Origin: JAJFHI01 sp050633705 | GTDB taxonomy: Bacteria; Pseudomonadota; Alphaproteobacteria; Rhizobiales; Hyphomicrobiaceae | DNA: 64,000 bases | Assembly: GCA_050633705.1 (NCBI GenBank) | Contig: JBOEGZ010000007.1 | Coordinates: forward strand, 1-64,000 | Reading direction: 5' to 3' | Part shown: positions 1 to 8,129 of the stretch, in pieces | Layout: the number at the start of each line of letters is the position of its first letter | Numbering within the stretch: position 1 is the stretch's first letter | Position numbers and translations under genes: made by a program | The notes under the pieces: generated by a model | Told to the model about the DNA's origin: nothing | Databases searched by the model: none | Seen by the model: only the letters and a program-made list of their open reading frames with translations

Positions 1-148
1 TACAGGTGAGGGCGGTCCGGTACCGCCGACCGGCAAGAAAACTGAGTCTGAATATGTTTACGTGATGGAGTTTGACGGCCCGAAGATTAGGCACATGACT
101 AAAATTTGGAATTCCGGTTGGGCACTTAAAGAGTTGGGATGGGGGTAG
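1..148 (+). CDS. SnoaL-like / NTF2-fold protein, C-terminal fragment
   Basis: The window opens inside this gene; the readable frame begins at base 2 and stops at TAG 146-148. The last 48 residues contain EFDGPKIRHMTKIWNSGWA and end in ELGWG, the tail usual in SnoaL-like polyketide-cyclase-related proteins of the NTF2 fold. That superfamily covers small cyclases, isomerases and many proteins of unknown substrate, so no reaction can be assigned from the tail alone. It is followed by about 220 bases with nothing recognisable before the convergent MocR-type gene. Confidence 0.6.
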   Translation, partial: TGEGGPVPPTGKKTESEYVYVMEFDGPKIRHMTKIWNSGWALKELGWG

Positions 149-368
149 GTCACAAATTCTGAGAAAGAAAGATGGGTAAGAAAGGCTAGCGTCCAATATC
201 GTCCACACTTGCCCACAATTTCACTTTGCACGTCATTATCTTCCTGCGTTCTGCGTTAGTCCAGACACGTGCACTATCAGAATTTCTGTCTAACTAGGCC
301 GTGCCGTGCCGAGCGATCGATATGCTTCCCAGGATTCTAAAGTTGCTTCCGAGTGAATGCGCTAGTTT

Positions 369-1913
369 TTATTTTGACAACTGCATTTGATCGCTCTGAT
401 TCTTTGCCGCGTCGTCATTGGATTTGTGATCTGATAGGCCGTCGCCCTGTAACATCTCATCAATCAAAACACGCAAGCGTAATATGGCGCGCGTCGTGTC
501 AGCTTCGGGGACCGATGAGTAGCCAATTACGAAGATGCTATCTTCTGAGTTCTGATTGAAATCAAGGGCGGCACTGCTGCGCAGAGAATAGATGCCAATT
601 CCCAATGAGCGGGCTTCAATTTGAATATCACTAGCCGGAGGAAAGCTTTGCGGAATTTTCCAAACCAAATGCAAGCCGCAATGCTCACCGCTGACGGTTG
701 TTTCAGGAAAATACTCCTTAAGGCATTCAACAAGATGATCGCGGCGGGACTTGTAAATCTTGCGCACCCGCCTCAGGTGGCGATCGAATTCACCTCCGTG
801 TAGGAATTCCGCGAGTACAATTTGGTCGAGCCAGGGTTGGCCGTTGTTCATGTAGGCTTTGATTTGTCTACTACGGGCTGCGAATGATTTTGGTACGACG
901 GTGAAGCCAAGTCTCAAACCCGCACCTAATGATTTAGAAAATGTTCCGAGATAGAATACGCGGCGGCTATTATCGAGGCCGGCAAGCGCTGTTAGCGGAG
1001 GGCCATCGTAGCGAAAGTCGCTGTCATAGTCGTCTTCGATAATAACACTATCTGTCGCTTTAGCCCAGTTCAAAAGTTGAACGCGGCGCTCCAGAGTTAA
1101 GGTTACACCGATTGGAAACTGATGTGATGGCGTGATGAAAACAACGCCGGAGCGATCATCTGGCAAGTCGTTGACGACCAGTCCTGCTTCATCGACTGGA
1201 ATTGGGCAGACGTTTTCGCCAAGACTTTGGAAAAGTAAAGCGGCACCTTGATAGCAAGGGTTCTCAACAAAAAATGGTTTATAGTTGTTGTCAAGAAGTC
1301 GATGGATAAGATTTAAGCCATCCTGTGAGCCTCCTGTAATGACAATCTGGTCAGCACCCACCATCATACCGCGCGTTCGCGCCAAATGCTCCGCAATCGA
1401 CTGACGCAATTCGAGAAGACCTGCGGGGTCACCGTAATCGGCCAAGTTGACGTCGGAAGATTCCAGATATCTTATGAGAAGTTTGCGCCAAACGCGCATT
1501 GGGAAAGATTCTTGTGCTGAGCGGCCTGCCCAGAAATCTATTTCGGGCCGGCTTGACTTGCCGTCTCCACCTGGCGCCCCCGCAAAACACAATACGGGTT
1601 CTGGATCGACCTCGTCGTGCACGTTCTTTGGTAGAGCGCCATCTGAAATCTGCATAAGGCCGTCGGGCAAAAACGAGCTGACAAACGTACCTGCCGTGCC
1701 GCGTGCCTCAATGTAGCCTTCCGCGATTAGGCGATCGTAAGCGAGAATAACGGTGTTGCGTGAAACCGATAACTGTTCGGCAAGTGTTCGACTTGCCGGC
1801 ATGGCCATGCCCGCACTTAGGCGGCAGTCAAGAATAAGCGCGCGGACTTGGTCAAATATTTGTGCCTGAAGTGATTGATCGGCGTTAGGGTCGAGAACTA
1901 ATGCAAGTTCCAA
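369..1913 (-). CDS. MocR/PdxR-type transcriptional regulator (GntR HTH fused to aminotransferase domain)
   Basis: The 514-residue protein has a GntR winged helix at about residues 10-80 (PASRTLAEQLSVSRNTV) followed by a fold-type I aminotransferase domain. The PLP-binding lysine is K327 in GTFSKSLGAGLRLG, and EDDYDSDFRY is the usual cofactor-site segment. MocR proteins bind PLP or an amino-compound adduct and act as regulators rather than as free enzymes. The gene is divergent from the molybdopterin oxidoreductase operon at 2150, with two perfect TGGTACCAAC repeats in between, so it probably controls that operon and possibly itself. The effector is unknown. Length is normal for the family and the domains look intact. 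Confidence 0.88.
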   Translation of the reverse strand: MELALVLDPNADQSLQAQIFDQVRALILDCRLSAGMAMPASRTLAEQLSVSRNTVILAYDRLIAEGYIEARGTAGTFVSSFLPDGLMQISDGALPKNVHDEVDPEPVLCFAGAPGGDGKSSRPEIDFWAGRSAQESFPMRVWRKLLIRYLESSDVNLADYGDPAGLLELRQSIAEHLARTRGMMVGADQIVITGGSQDGLNLIHRLLDNNYKPFFVENPCYQGAALLFQSLGENVCPIPVDEAGLVVNDLPDDRSGVVFITPSHQFPIGVTLTLERRVQLLNWAKATDSVIIEDDYDSDFRYDGPPLTALAGLDNSRRVFYLGTFSKSLGAGLRLGFTVVPKSFAARSRQIKAYMNNGQPWLDQIVLAEFLHGGEFDRHLRRVRKIYKSRRDHLVECLKEYFPETTVSGEHCGLHLVWKIPQSFPPASDIQIEARSLGIGIYSLRSSAALDFNQNSEDSIFVIGYSSVPEADTTRAILRLRVLIDEMLQGDGLSDHKSNDDAAKNQSDQMQLSK

Positions 1914-2006
1914 CGCAAGCCTCCTTTTCTTAACTCGGACCAGCCATTGGTGCCATAGATGTAACGTCTAGGTCTATCTTTATGGGTCCAAGCCAACATC
2001 AATTCT

Positions 2007-2032
2007 TGGTACCAACATCTGGTGGTACCAAC
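2007..2032. promoter_or_regulatory. Direct-repeat operator candidate for the MocR-type regulator
   Basis: Two perfect copies of TGGTACCAAC lie at 2007-2016 and 2023-2032, 16 bases apart start to start; each contains the palindrome TGGTACCA. A weaker related half (TTGGTGCCAT) is at 1947-1956. The site lies between the divergent MocR-type gene and the Mo-enzyme start at 2150. Direct repeats are the known operator style of MocR/PdxR regulators; binding here is inferred. The repeats also argue against a longer reading frame from ATG 1982, which would place the operator inside the gene. Confidence 0.55.
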
Positions 2033-2149
2033 AAAAAAGCACGGCTTGGATCTTTCGATCCCGCCGTTTCTCGCGTCTTATCGAACCTAAGTAAAAATGA
2101 CAGCGGTCAAAAAAGGCCGAAGGTGAATAAAAAAACCTGGAGGGAACGG

Positions 2150-4276
2150 ATGAACAAATTACCCAAGAATGGTGAGTTCTTTGGCGGTTGCCCACACGAC
2201 TGCCCAGACACCTGTTCGATGATTTTCGAAGTCGACAATGGCATCGTTAAAAGCGTGCGTGGTAATCCCGATCATCCGATGACCCGTGGCGGACTGTGCG
2301 TCAAACTGAAAGACTATGAGAAACGTCACTATCACAAAGATCGCGTGCTCTATCCTCTTCGCCGTACCGGACCCAAAGGTTCCAAGCAGTTCGAGCGTAT
2401 TTCATGGGATGAGGCGCTTGATGAAATCGTTAGTCGTTGGACAAAGATTATTGATGAGCATGGTCCTCAAGCCATCGCTCCATACAGCTATCTCGGCCAC
2501 CAAGGTTTGGTACATGGCCTCAATGGTGGCGATGCATTCTTCAACCGTCTGGGCGCGACGGTTATGGAACGTACGTTCTGTGGCGAAGGCTCCTGTACTG
2601 CTTGGCTGTTAACCGTTGGACCAACGGCTGGCGTAGATCCTGAAAGCTACATCCACTCGAAGTATATTGTGATCTGGGCCTGCAACAGCGTTAGTACGAA
2701 CTTGCACCACTGGGCGATTGTCAAAGAAGCGCAAAAGAGCGGTGCAAAGGTTGTCGTGATCGACGCCTACGCCTCACGCACGGCAAAAGAAGCAGATTGG
2801 CACATTTGTCCAAAACCTGGCACCGATGGCGCGCTGGCCATGGCTGTGATCAATTCAATTATTGAACAAGGCCTTGTCGATCAGGACTATGTCGATAACC
2901 ACACCTCCGGCTTTGAAGCCCTAAAAGAACGTGCATCGACAAAGACACCAGAATGGGCCTCTGAAATCACCGGCATTCCAGCTGATGATATTCGCAAATT
3001 TGCCCGCGAGTTGGCGACGTCGCAGCCAGCAGCCATTCGCATGGGTGTGGCTCTTGAACGCCATCACGGCGGTGGTCAAACGATCCGCGCTGTAACCTGC
3101 ATTCCAGCCCTGACTGGTGCGTGGCGCCATGTTGGTGGCGGGGTCACTCAGTTCCCGGTTTGGGAGCACCCATACAAATTTGATGTTATTTGCCGTCCGG
3201 ATCTGATCCCCAAAGGCACGCAAGTCATCAACAACTTGCAGATCGGTCGGGCACTAACCGGTGAAATAGACTTAAAGGTTCCTATCAAATCGATGATGTG
3301 TTGGAACTCCAATCCAGTGACCCAAGCGCCGGAAACTGACAAGATCGTTGAGGGCTTGAAGAGCGACGACTTGTTTCTGGTCTCAGCCGAACACTTTATC
3401 TCTGATACGGCGTCCTACGCTGATATCGTGTTGCCGGCGTCTATGGGCGCAGAGATGGAAGATATGATCTTGTCGTGGGGCCATCTCTACCTGACGTACA
3501 ATGCCAAGTCGGCAACGTCTCCAGGTGAAGCTATTCCAAACAACGAAATATTCCGTCGCTTGGCCGCTCGTCTTGGCTTTGAAGAAGAGAATTTCAAGTG
3601 GTCGGATAGTGAGTGCCTGGAAAATTACGTCGATTGGGATGCGCCTTCTTGCGAAGGCATTGACCTCGAATACATGCGCGAACACGGTTTCGCCCGCCTA
3701 AAAGTTGGCACCAAAGACGACCGTGCCCCACACAAGGAAGGCAACTTCCCGACCGAGTCGGGCAAGTGCATGTTGGAGGTTCCTGGTGCAGCAAATTTTG
3801 TTGCCGGCCCATTCCGACAAATGTACGATGACTTCCAACCTGGTGAGGCTTTGGATTCATTACCGGACTACACACCGCCGCGCGAGTCGCCAGTATCCAA
3901 TCCGCTGCTCGCGGAGAAGTTCCCTCTGAATATTGTCTCACCAAAGAGCCACGGTTTCTTGAACTCGTGTTACGCCAACATGGATCACAAAATCAAAGGC
4001 CAGGGTGAACAGTTTGTCCTGATCAACGCTGTCGATGCAAAGAAGCGCGAAATTATCGAGGGCGACCGTGTGCAGGTGGCGAACGGCCGTGGTGCGTTTA
4101 AGGGCGTGGCCAAGATCACGGACGATGTAAACCCTGGAATTGTGGTTGCAACACTTGGCTATTGGCGTCAGTTGAATCAGGGCACAGTGAACTCGATCAG
4201 CTCTGCTGAATTTACAGACATGGGTCACGCGCCGTCGTTCTCTGACAACCTTGTCGAGGTGACGCGCGCCAACTAA
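2150..4276 (+). CDS. Molybdopterin oxidoreductase, DMSO-reductase family, cytoplasmic
   Basis: The 708-residue protein starts at ATG 2150 behind a TGGAGGG ribosome site; an in-frame ATG at 1982 is rejected because it has no such site and would span the operator repeats. C14, C18 and C22 (CPHDCPDTC) plus C50 (GGLC) form the N-terminal [4Fe-4S] site, followed by molybdopterin oxidoreductase domains and a C-terminal dinucleotide-binding domain (about 590-705). The FCGEGSCT segment at 143-150 is where the family usually places its Mo ligand, but the ligand cannot be decided by eye. There is no Tat signal, so it should act in the cytoplasm. The substrate is unknown; with a ferredoxin and FprA downstream, NADPH-linked electron transfer is a reasonable inference. 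Confidence 0.85.
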   Translation: MNKLPKNGEFFGGCPHDCPDTCSMIFEVDNGIVKSVRGNPDHPMTRGGLCVKLKDYEKRHYHKDRVLYPLRRTGPKGSKQFERISWDEALDEIVSRWTKIIDEHGPQAIAPYSYLGHQGLVHGLNGGDAFFNRLGATVMERTFCGEGSCTAWLLTVGPTAGVDPESYIHSKYIVIWACNSVSTNLHHWAIVKEAQKSGAKVVVIDAYASRTAKEADWHICPKPGTDGALAMAVINSIIEQGLVDQDYVDNHTSGFEALKERASTKTPEWASEITGIPADDIRKFARELATSQPAAIRMGVALERHHGGGQTIRAVTCIPALTGAWRHVGGGVTQFPVWEHPYKFDVICRPDLIPKGTQVINNLQIGRALTGEIDLKVPIKSMMCWNSNPVTQAPETDKIVEGLKSDDLFLVSAEHFISDTASYADIVLPASMGAEMEDMILSWGHLYLTYNAKSATSPGEAIPNNEIFRRLAARLGFEEENFKWSDSECLENYVDWDAPSCEGIDLEYMREHGFARLKVGTKDDRAPHKEGNFPTESGKCMLEVPGAANFVAGPFRQMYDDFQPGEALDSLPDYTPPRESPVSNPLLAEKFPLNIVSPKSHGFLNSCYANMDHKIKGQGEQFVLINAVDAKKREIIEGDRVQVANGRGAFKGVAKITDDVNPGIVVATLGYWRQLNQGTVNSISSAEFTDMGHAPSFSDNLVEVTRAN

Positions 4277-4281
4277 CACAC

Positions 4282-4313
4282 GGCCACCGTCTCGTTTGCC
4301 CGAGGGGGTGGCC
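4282..4313 (+). terminator. Hairpin between the Mo enzyme and DUF2478 genes
   Basis: GGCCACC (4282-4288) pairs with GGTGGCC (4307-4313), and an inner CTCG/CGAG pair (4291-4294 with 4301-4304) closes a TTTGCC loop. The stem is strong but no T-run follows, so it may be a weak or factor-assisted terminator, or a stem stabilising the 3' end of the upstream message inside the operon. Confidence 0.45.
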
Positions 4314-4398
4314 CTTCAATACATGAGCAACCCTGTCACAAGGCTGGCTGCGGGATACTGCACCGGTTCTCGTTCGATTTGATGAGGAATTTGCCGAT

Positions 4399-4956
4399 AT
4401 GTCAGAAGAGGCCGGTCGACTGCTAGCAGCGATTTCCTACCAGCCCGGCAATGGTAACGCGCTTGATGTTGTGATGAGTACGATCGCATCCAGGTTATCT
4501 GAAAACGGATATCGCGTGGCAGGTGCAGTTAAACACAACACGCATCGGCTAGATCGCAGGCGCTGCGATATGCAGCTTGAAATTCTGAGTAGTGGCGAAA
4601 CCATTTCCATTTCAGAGGATAGGGGACCAGAGGCGCGCGGATGTTCGCTCGACACGGGTGCGCTCGAATCTGCTGTCGGTATGACCATTGCCGGCTTGGA
4701 ACGTGGCGCGGATATTCTTGTTGTGAACAGGTTTGGCAAACTGGAAGCTAACGGACGCGGCTTTCGTCCGGCGATTGAATTTGCTGTTGGTCATGATCTG
4801 CCATGTCTCGTGGGCGTTAGTCATGAACACATGGATGCATGGCAGGAATTTACCGGTTCCGTTGGGCAAGAACTATCGGTCCACGTAGATGATGTTTGGC
4901 AATGGTGTCTCAGTGCTCAACCAAGCGCAATTCAAAATTTTCGAGCCGTTGTATAA
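4399..4956 (+). CDS. DUF2478 family protein (P-loop NTPase-like)
   Basis: The 185-residue protein resembles DUF2478: N-terminal LLAAISYQPGNGNALD, then VAGAVKHN, SEDRGPEARGCSLD, DILVVNRFGKLEANGRG and a final VWQWC. This family is related to THEP1-type nucleotide-binding proteins and is often seen near molybdenum or tungsten enzymes, but its reaction is not established. It lies 122 bases after the Mo oxidoreductase and 115 before the ferredoxin, all on the same strand. A role in cofactor handling or enzyme maturation is inference from this placement. Length is typical. Confidence 0.75.
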   Translation: MSEEAGRLLAAISYQPGNGNALDVVMSTIASRLSENGYRVAGAVKHNTHRLDRRRCDMQLEILSSGETISISEDRGPEARGCSLDTGALESAVGMTIAGLERGADILVVNRFGKLEANGRGFRPAIEFAVGHDLPCLVGVSHEHMDAWQEFTGSVGQELSVHVDDVWQWCLSAQPSAIQNFRAVV

Positions 4957-5071
4957 AAACAAGAGCGGTTGAACCGTCCTGTAGACTCTGGATTGATTGC
5001 TGTTTTTTGCGTCATTTGCGAGATTACCAAGAACCATTGAACACAAACGCCATTGAAAAGTAGGACTGCAC

Positions 5072-5377
5072 ATGCCTCACATTGTAACAGACAATTGCAA
5101 GCTCTGCCGTTTTACAGAGTGTGTGGAAATCTGCCCCGTGGAGTGTTTTCACGCCGATGACGAACAACTCTATATAGACCCAGATGTTTGTGTGGATTGT
5201 AGCGCCTGCATCCCCGCGTGCCCAGTTAATGCAATTTACGAAGTGATCGATATGCCTGACGACAAGACGCCGTGGATTGCAATCAACTTAGAACGCTCGC
5301 GCTCGTTGCCGATTATCAGCGAGAAGCAAGACCCGCTACCTACCGCAGAAGCCCGCCGCACCAAACTCGGGTTTTGA
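5072..5377 (+). CDS. fdxA: Seven-iron-type ferredoxin ([3Fe-4S][4Fe-4S])
   Basis: The 101-residue protein has nine cysteines in the FdxA pattern: C9, C12, C17 and C21 (CKLCRFTECVEICP) and C40, C43, C46 and C50 (CVDCSACIPACP), plus C25. In FdxA proteins the first group and the last cysteine hold a [3Fe-4S] cluster and the rest a [4Fe-4S] cluster; C12 is the usual spare residue. A soluble one-electron carrier is expected. It is 26 bases ahead of the FprA-type reductase, so NADPH to reductase to ferredoxin to Mo enzyme is the likely electron route, though the reverse direction cannot be excluded. Confidence 0.88.
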   Translation: MPHIVTDNCKLCRFTECVEICPVECFHADDEQLYIDPDVCVDCSACIPACPVNAIYEVIDMPDDKTPWIAINLERSRSLPIISEKQDPLPTAEARRTKLGF

Positions 5378-5403
5378 GATAATCCGAGAGGGCGCTGGCC
5401 GGT

Positions 5404-6783
5404 ATGTCCAACCAAGATAATTCGCACGATACGCCGGTCCACGTCGCCATTGTCGGGAGTGGTCCAAGCGGATTTTATGCGGCGGAGGCTTTGCTCCGGT
5501 CTGATCTAGACGTGCGTGTCAACATGATCGAACGACTTCCGACACCGTACGGATTGGTCAGGAGCGGTGTTGCACCAGACCATCCCAAACTCAAGCAATC
5601 AATACTCGTCTATGACAAGGTCGCGCGACATGAGAAATTCAACTTTCTTGGAAATATTGAACTTGGCCGTGATGTCTCCATAGCGGACTTGCAGACGACG
5701 CACCATGGCGTTGTGCTGGCTTGTGGGGCGAATGCCGATAAGAAAATGGAAATTCCAGGCGAGGACCTGGAGGGAAGCCACACCGCAACAGAGTTTGTCG
5801 GTTGGTACAATGGGCACCCAGACTACCGAGATAAGAAATTTGATTTGAGCCAAGAGGTTGCCGTCGTTGTCGGACAAGGCAACGTTGCAGCCGATGTTGT
5901 GAGAATTCTCGCCAAACCCATCGATGAGTTGCACAATACCGATATCGCGGCCCATGCCCTTGAAGCGCTTGCTGAAAGCAAGATTCGAGAGATTCATATA
6001 ATCGGACGACGTGGTCCGGCACAGGCCAAGTTCACGGCAAAAGAGCTTCGCGAACTTGGGTCAATTACCAACACCAATGCGAGCGTCAATGCTCAAGAGT
6101 GTGTTCTCAACGATCAAAGCAATATCGAGCTTGAGGCAAAGACCAATACGAACGCTGATAAGAACTTGGAAATTTTCCGTAGCTTTGCTGAGCAAGACAC
6201 GTGTGAAGGGCAGCGTAAAATAAAGTTTCGTTTTTGCTTAAGTCCTATTGCTCTAAAAGGCCCGCAGCGCGTGCAGGAAATTTTCTTGACACGAAACCGA
6301 CTAGAGGGTCCCGCTTTTTCCCAAGTTGCGCGATCCACAGAGGAAACAGAAACGATATCTTGTGGACTGGTTTTCAGAAGTATCGGGTATCGTGGTGTGC
6401 CCCTTCCGGGTTTGCCATTTGATTTTTCCGCTGGCGTGCTTTCGAATATTAAAGGGTGTGTTGTTGATGGCAATCAATTTTTGCGCGGTCTCTACGTCAC
6501 CGGATGGCTGAAACGTGGTGCCAATGGTATCATTGGCACCAATCGAGCCGACAGCATTGAGACGATCAGAAGTCTCCGCGCCGACATCCGCGATCTGACT
6601 AGCGAAACAAAGCCTGGCATTGACGGGTTTTTGTCTATTCTCAAAACGAGCGGCGTAAAAAGAGTGGCATTCTCTGATTGGTTAAAAATCGACTCCGCCG
6701 AGATCGAACGCGGTAACGCGAAGGGGAAACCCCGAGAAAAATTCACACGCATTGATGAAATGCTAGACCTGTTGGACCGGTGA
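5404..6783 (+). CDS. FprA-type ferredoxin-NADP+ reductase (adrenodoxin-reductase fold)
   Basis: The 459-residue flavoprotein has the FAD-binding GSGPSGFYAAEAL at 18-30, the adrenodoxin-reductase signature RLPTPYGLVRSGVAPDHP at about 44-61, a second dinucleotide fold VVGQGNVAADVVR at 155-167 and the NADP-contact segment IIGRRGPAQAKFT. A C-terminal TGWLKRGANGIIGTN closes the FAD site. It passes electrons between NADP(H) and ferredoxin; the ferredoxin gene just upstream is the obvious partner. It is the last gene of the operon. No terminator was recognised after it. Confidence 0.88.
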   Translation: MSNQDNSHDTPVHVAIVGSGPSGFYAAEALLRSDLDVRVNMIERLPTPYGLVRSGVAPDHPKLKQSILVYDKVARHEKFNFLGNIELGRDVSIADLQTTHHGVVLACGANADKKMEIPGEDLEGSHTATEFVGWYNGHPDYRDKKFDLSQEVAVVVGQGNVAADVVRILAKPIDELHNTDIAAHALEALAESKIREIHIIGRRGPAQAKFTAKELRELGSITNTNASVNAQECVLNDQSNIELEAKTNTNADKNLEIFRSFAEQDTCEGQRKIKFRFCLSPIALKGPQRVQEIFLTRNRLEGPAFSQVARSTEETETISCGLVFRSIGYRGVPLPGLPFDFSAGVLSNIKGCVVDGNQFLRGLYVTGWLKRGANGIIGTNRADSIETIRSLRADIRDLTSETKPGIDGFLSILKTSGVKRVAFSDWLKIDSAEIERGNAKGKPREKFTRIDEMLDLLDR

Positions 6784-7189
6784 ACGCGTGCGCGTGCTAC
6801 ATAGTGAAGGTATGATCTTTGCAGTCGCCATTTTAAAGTCACTGTAATTATCGAGGTATTCTTCCGCTTCTTGGCCCTGAAGACTCTTTCGGGTGGCGCT
6901 CAGTGGCGATCGCGGGTGTGAACCGGAAATGCGGCTTAAACGAACGATAGTAAAGGGTGAACGGAAGTCGTGCAGCCCAGTGCAAACCGCTCGGATTTAC
7001 CCATTGCGCTACTTTGAATTTTCCTAATTCAGTTCCGCATTTGGTAGTTGAGCAGTAATAAAGCTGATTCTTTTCACATAAGATTCATTATGCGAACTAA
7101 GCACCTGAAATAACTGATGTCCGCTTTTGAACCAAGTACGGATGCTATTTTAGCGAAGTTCTTTTTCGGGAATTGACCCGGAATGGGCG

Positions 7190-7306
7190 TTACCGAAGCA
7201 AAAGCTTGCGAAGCACTATGAGAAACACAGCGACAGACGCCAGATGCACCTCGATCTCACGCAAAACCTTCAAAATGTGTTCGATTGAATGTCGCTTCCG
7301 AGCCAT
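7190..7306 (-). pseudogene. IS3-family OrfA remnant (N-terminal end only)
   Basis: The 38-codon frame begins MARKRHSIEHILKVLREIEV, which matches the start of IS3-group OrfA helix-turn-helix proteins (typically M-x-RKRx-x-E-x-I-x-KLR). After about 23 residues the resemblance ends, the frame drifts and stops at TAA. No OrfB/DDE part and no clear terminal inverted repeats were found, so this is a decayed fragment rather than a live element. Confidence 0.5.
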
Positions 7307-7357
7307 CTATTCACCCCTTCATCTTTGGTAGATTTTTAAAAATCTTGTGGTTCAATT

Positions 7358-7672
7358 TTAAGGGGCAAGGGCAGCTAGCGGGTCTGACGGCGAATGCCTT
7401 TGAAATGCGCTTGAGTTGTCCTGGGGGTTGGACTTTAAGATCATCATAGCGACGTAAGGAGCGAAGATGAGATCAAAGTCCTCCAGGCCTGATTCGTCTC
7501 AAAATGTCTCACAGTCGAAGACGTACCTCTTGCCCTTGGGGTTACGCATCCCCCCCTCTATTCTGTCTGTAGGCGGGAAGCGATTGTGCACATCAAGATA
7601 AGACTGTTTTCGGGAGAGGGCATCAACTCTGTCTGCAACTGATTTTCTGGCAGCATCAGCATTAACATCCAT
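7358..7672 (-). pseudogene. Unrecognised small ORF with one in-frame stop
   Basis: ATG at 7672 opens a 57-residue frame beginning MDVNADAARKSVADRVDALS and ending YVFDCETF before TGA (7499-7501). The same frame then stays open for another 46 codons (FDLIFAPYVAMM and onward) to TAA at 7358-7360. The composition looks protein-like, which suggests a gene interrupted by a nonsense change, but no family was recognised and no ribosome site stands out. It may equally be a genuine 57-residue protein or chance. Confidence 0.22.
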
Positions 7673-8129
7673 ATTTATTCCGGTGTCATGCCGCCATTTC
7701 CCCTTTACCTATTTACATGTTGAGATAATCAGAGCCCACAGCTCGTAGTTTTAGTTTCAACCGGATGCAATTTGGCGGCTACAGGACGAAGACATCAAAC
7801 ATTTTTATCCTCTTCTGTAGCGCGAAGCTTACGCGAACCTTATGCGCAATTTGAATTGCCAATTATCGAGTGTCGGTAGTGGACCAACTCGAAATGTTCG
7901 CGTTGAGACAAGTAGGTGTTGCTGTTTGACAGTTAAAATTGATTGGCTTTTCAAGCATTTTGAGCTTGGAAATTTGCAGCTTCGCCATCCCAACGAACCA
8001 GCGTGTTGCGAGTGCGCAACGGCACGGACTTTGTTCGCGCCGATCGCATCGTAGATGTGGATAAACTTGGCAAATCACTTGATCCTGGAAATTAACGAAT
8101 ATTTTACCAACGGTGGGTGGGGTTTACAA

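Larger units (their letters stand above)
6784..8129. other. Long gene-poor stretch with mobile-element relics
   Basis: About 1.35 kb separates the redox operon from the flagellar regulator. No intact gene is supported on either strand. It holds a truncated IS3-type transposase start (7190-7306, minus), a 57-codon ORF with plausible but unrecognised sequence (7499-7672, minus) and a perfect 16-base palindrome AGATTTTTAAAAATCT at 7330-7345. The last few hundred bases must carry the promoter of the Rem-like gene, but no promoter could be assigned with confidence. Confidence 0.6.

Noticed and set aside
1982..2149. N-terminal extension of the molybdopterin oxidoreductase from ATG 1982
   Set aside because: It has no ribosome site, overlaps the operator repeats, and the family protein begins naturally at ATG 2150 with a good GGAGGG.
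7842..8054. 70-codon plus-strand frame before rem
   Set aside because: Cys- and Arg-rich sequence without family resemblance or ribosome site, overlapped by an equally long minus-strand frame; likely chance.
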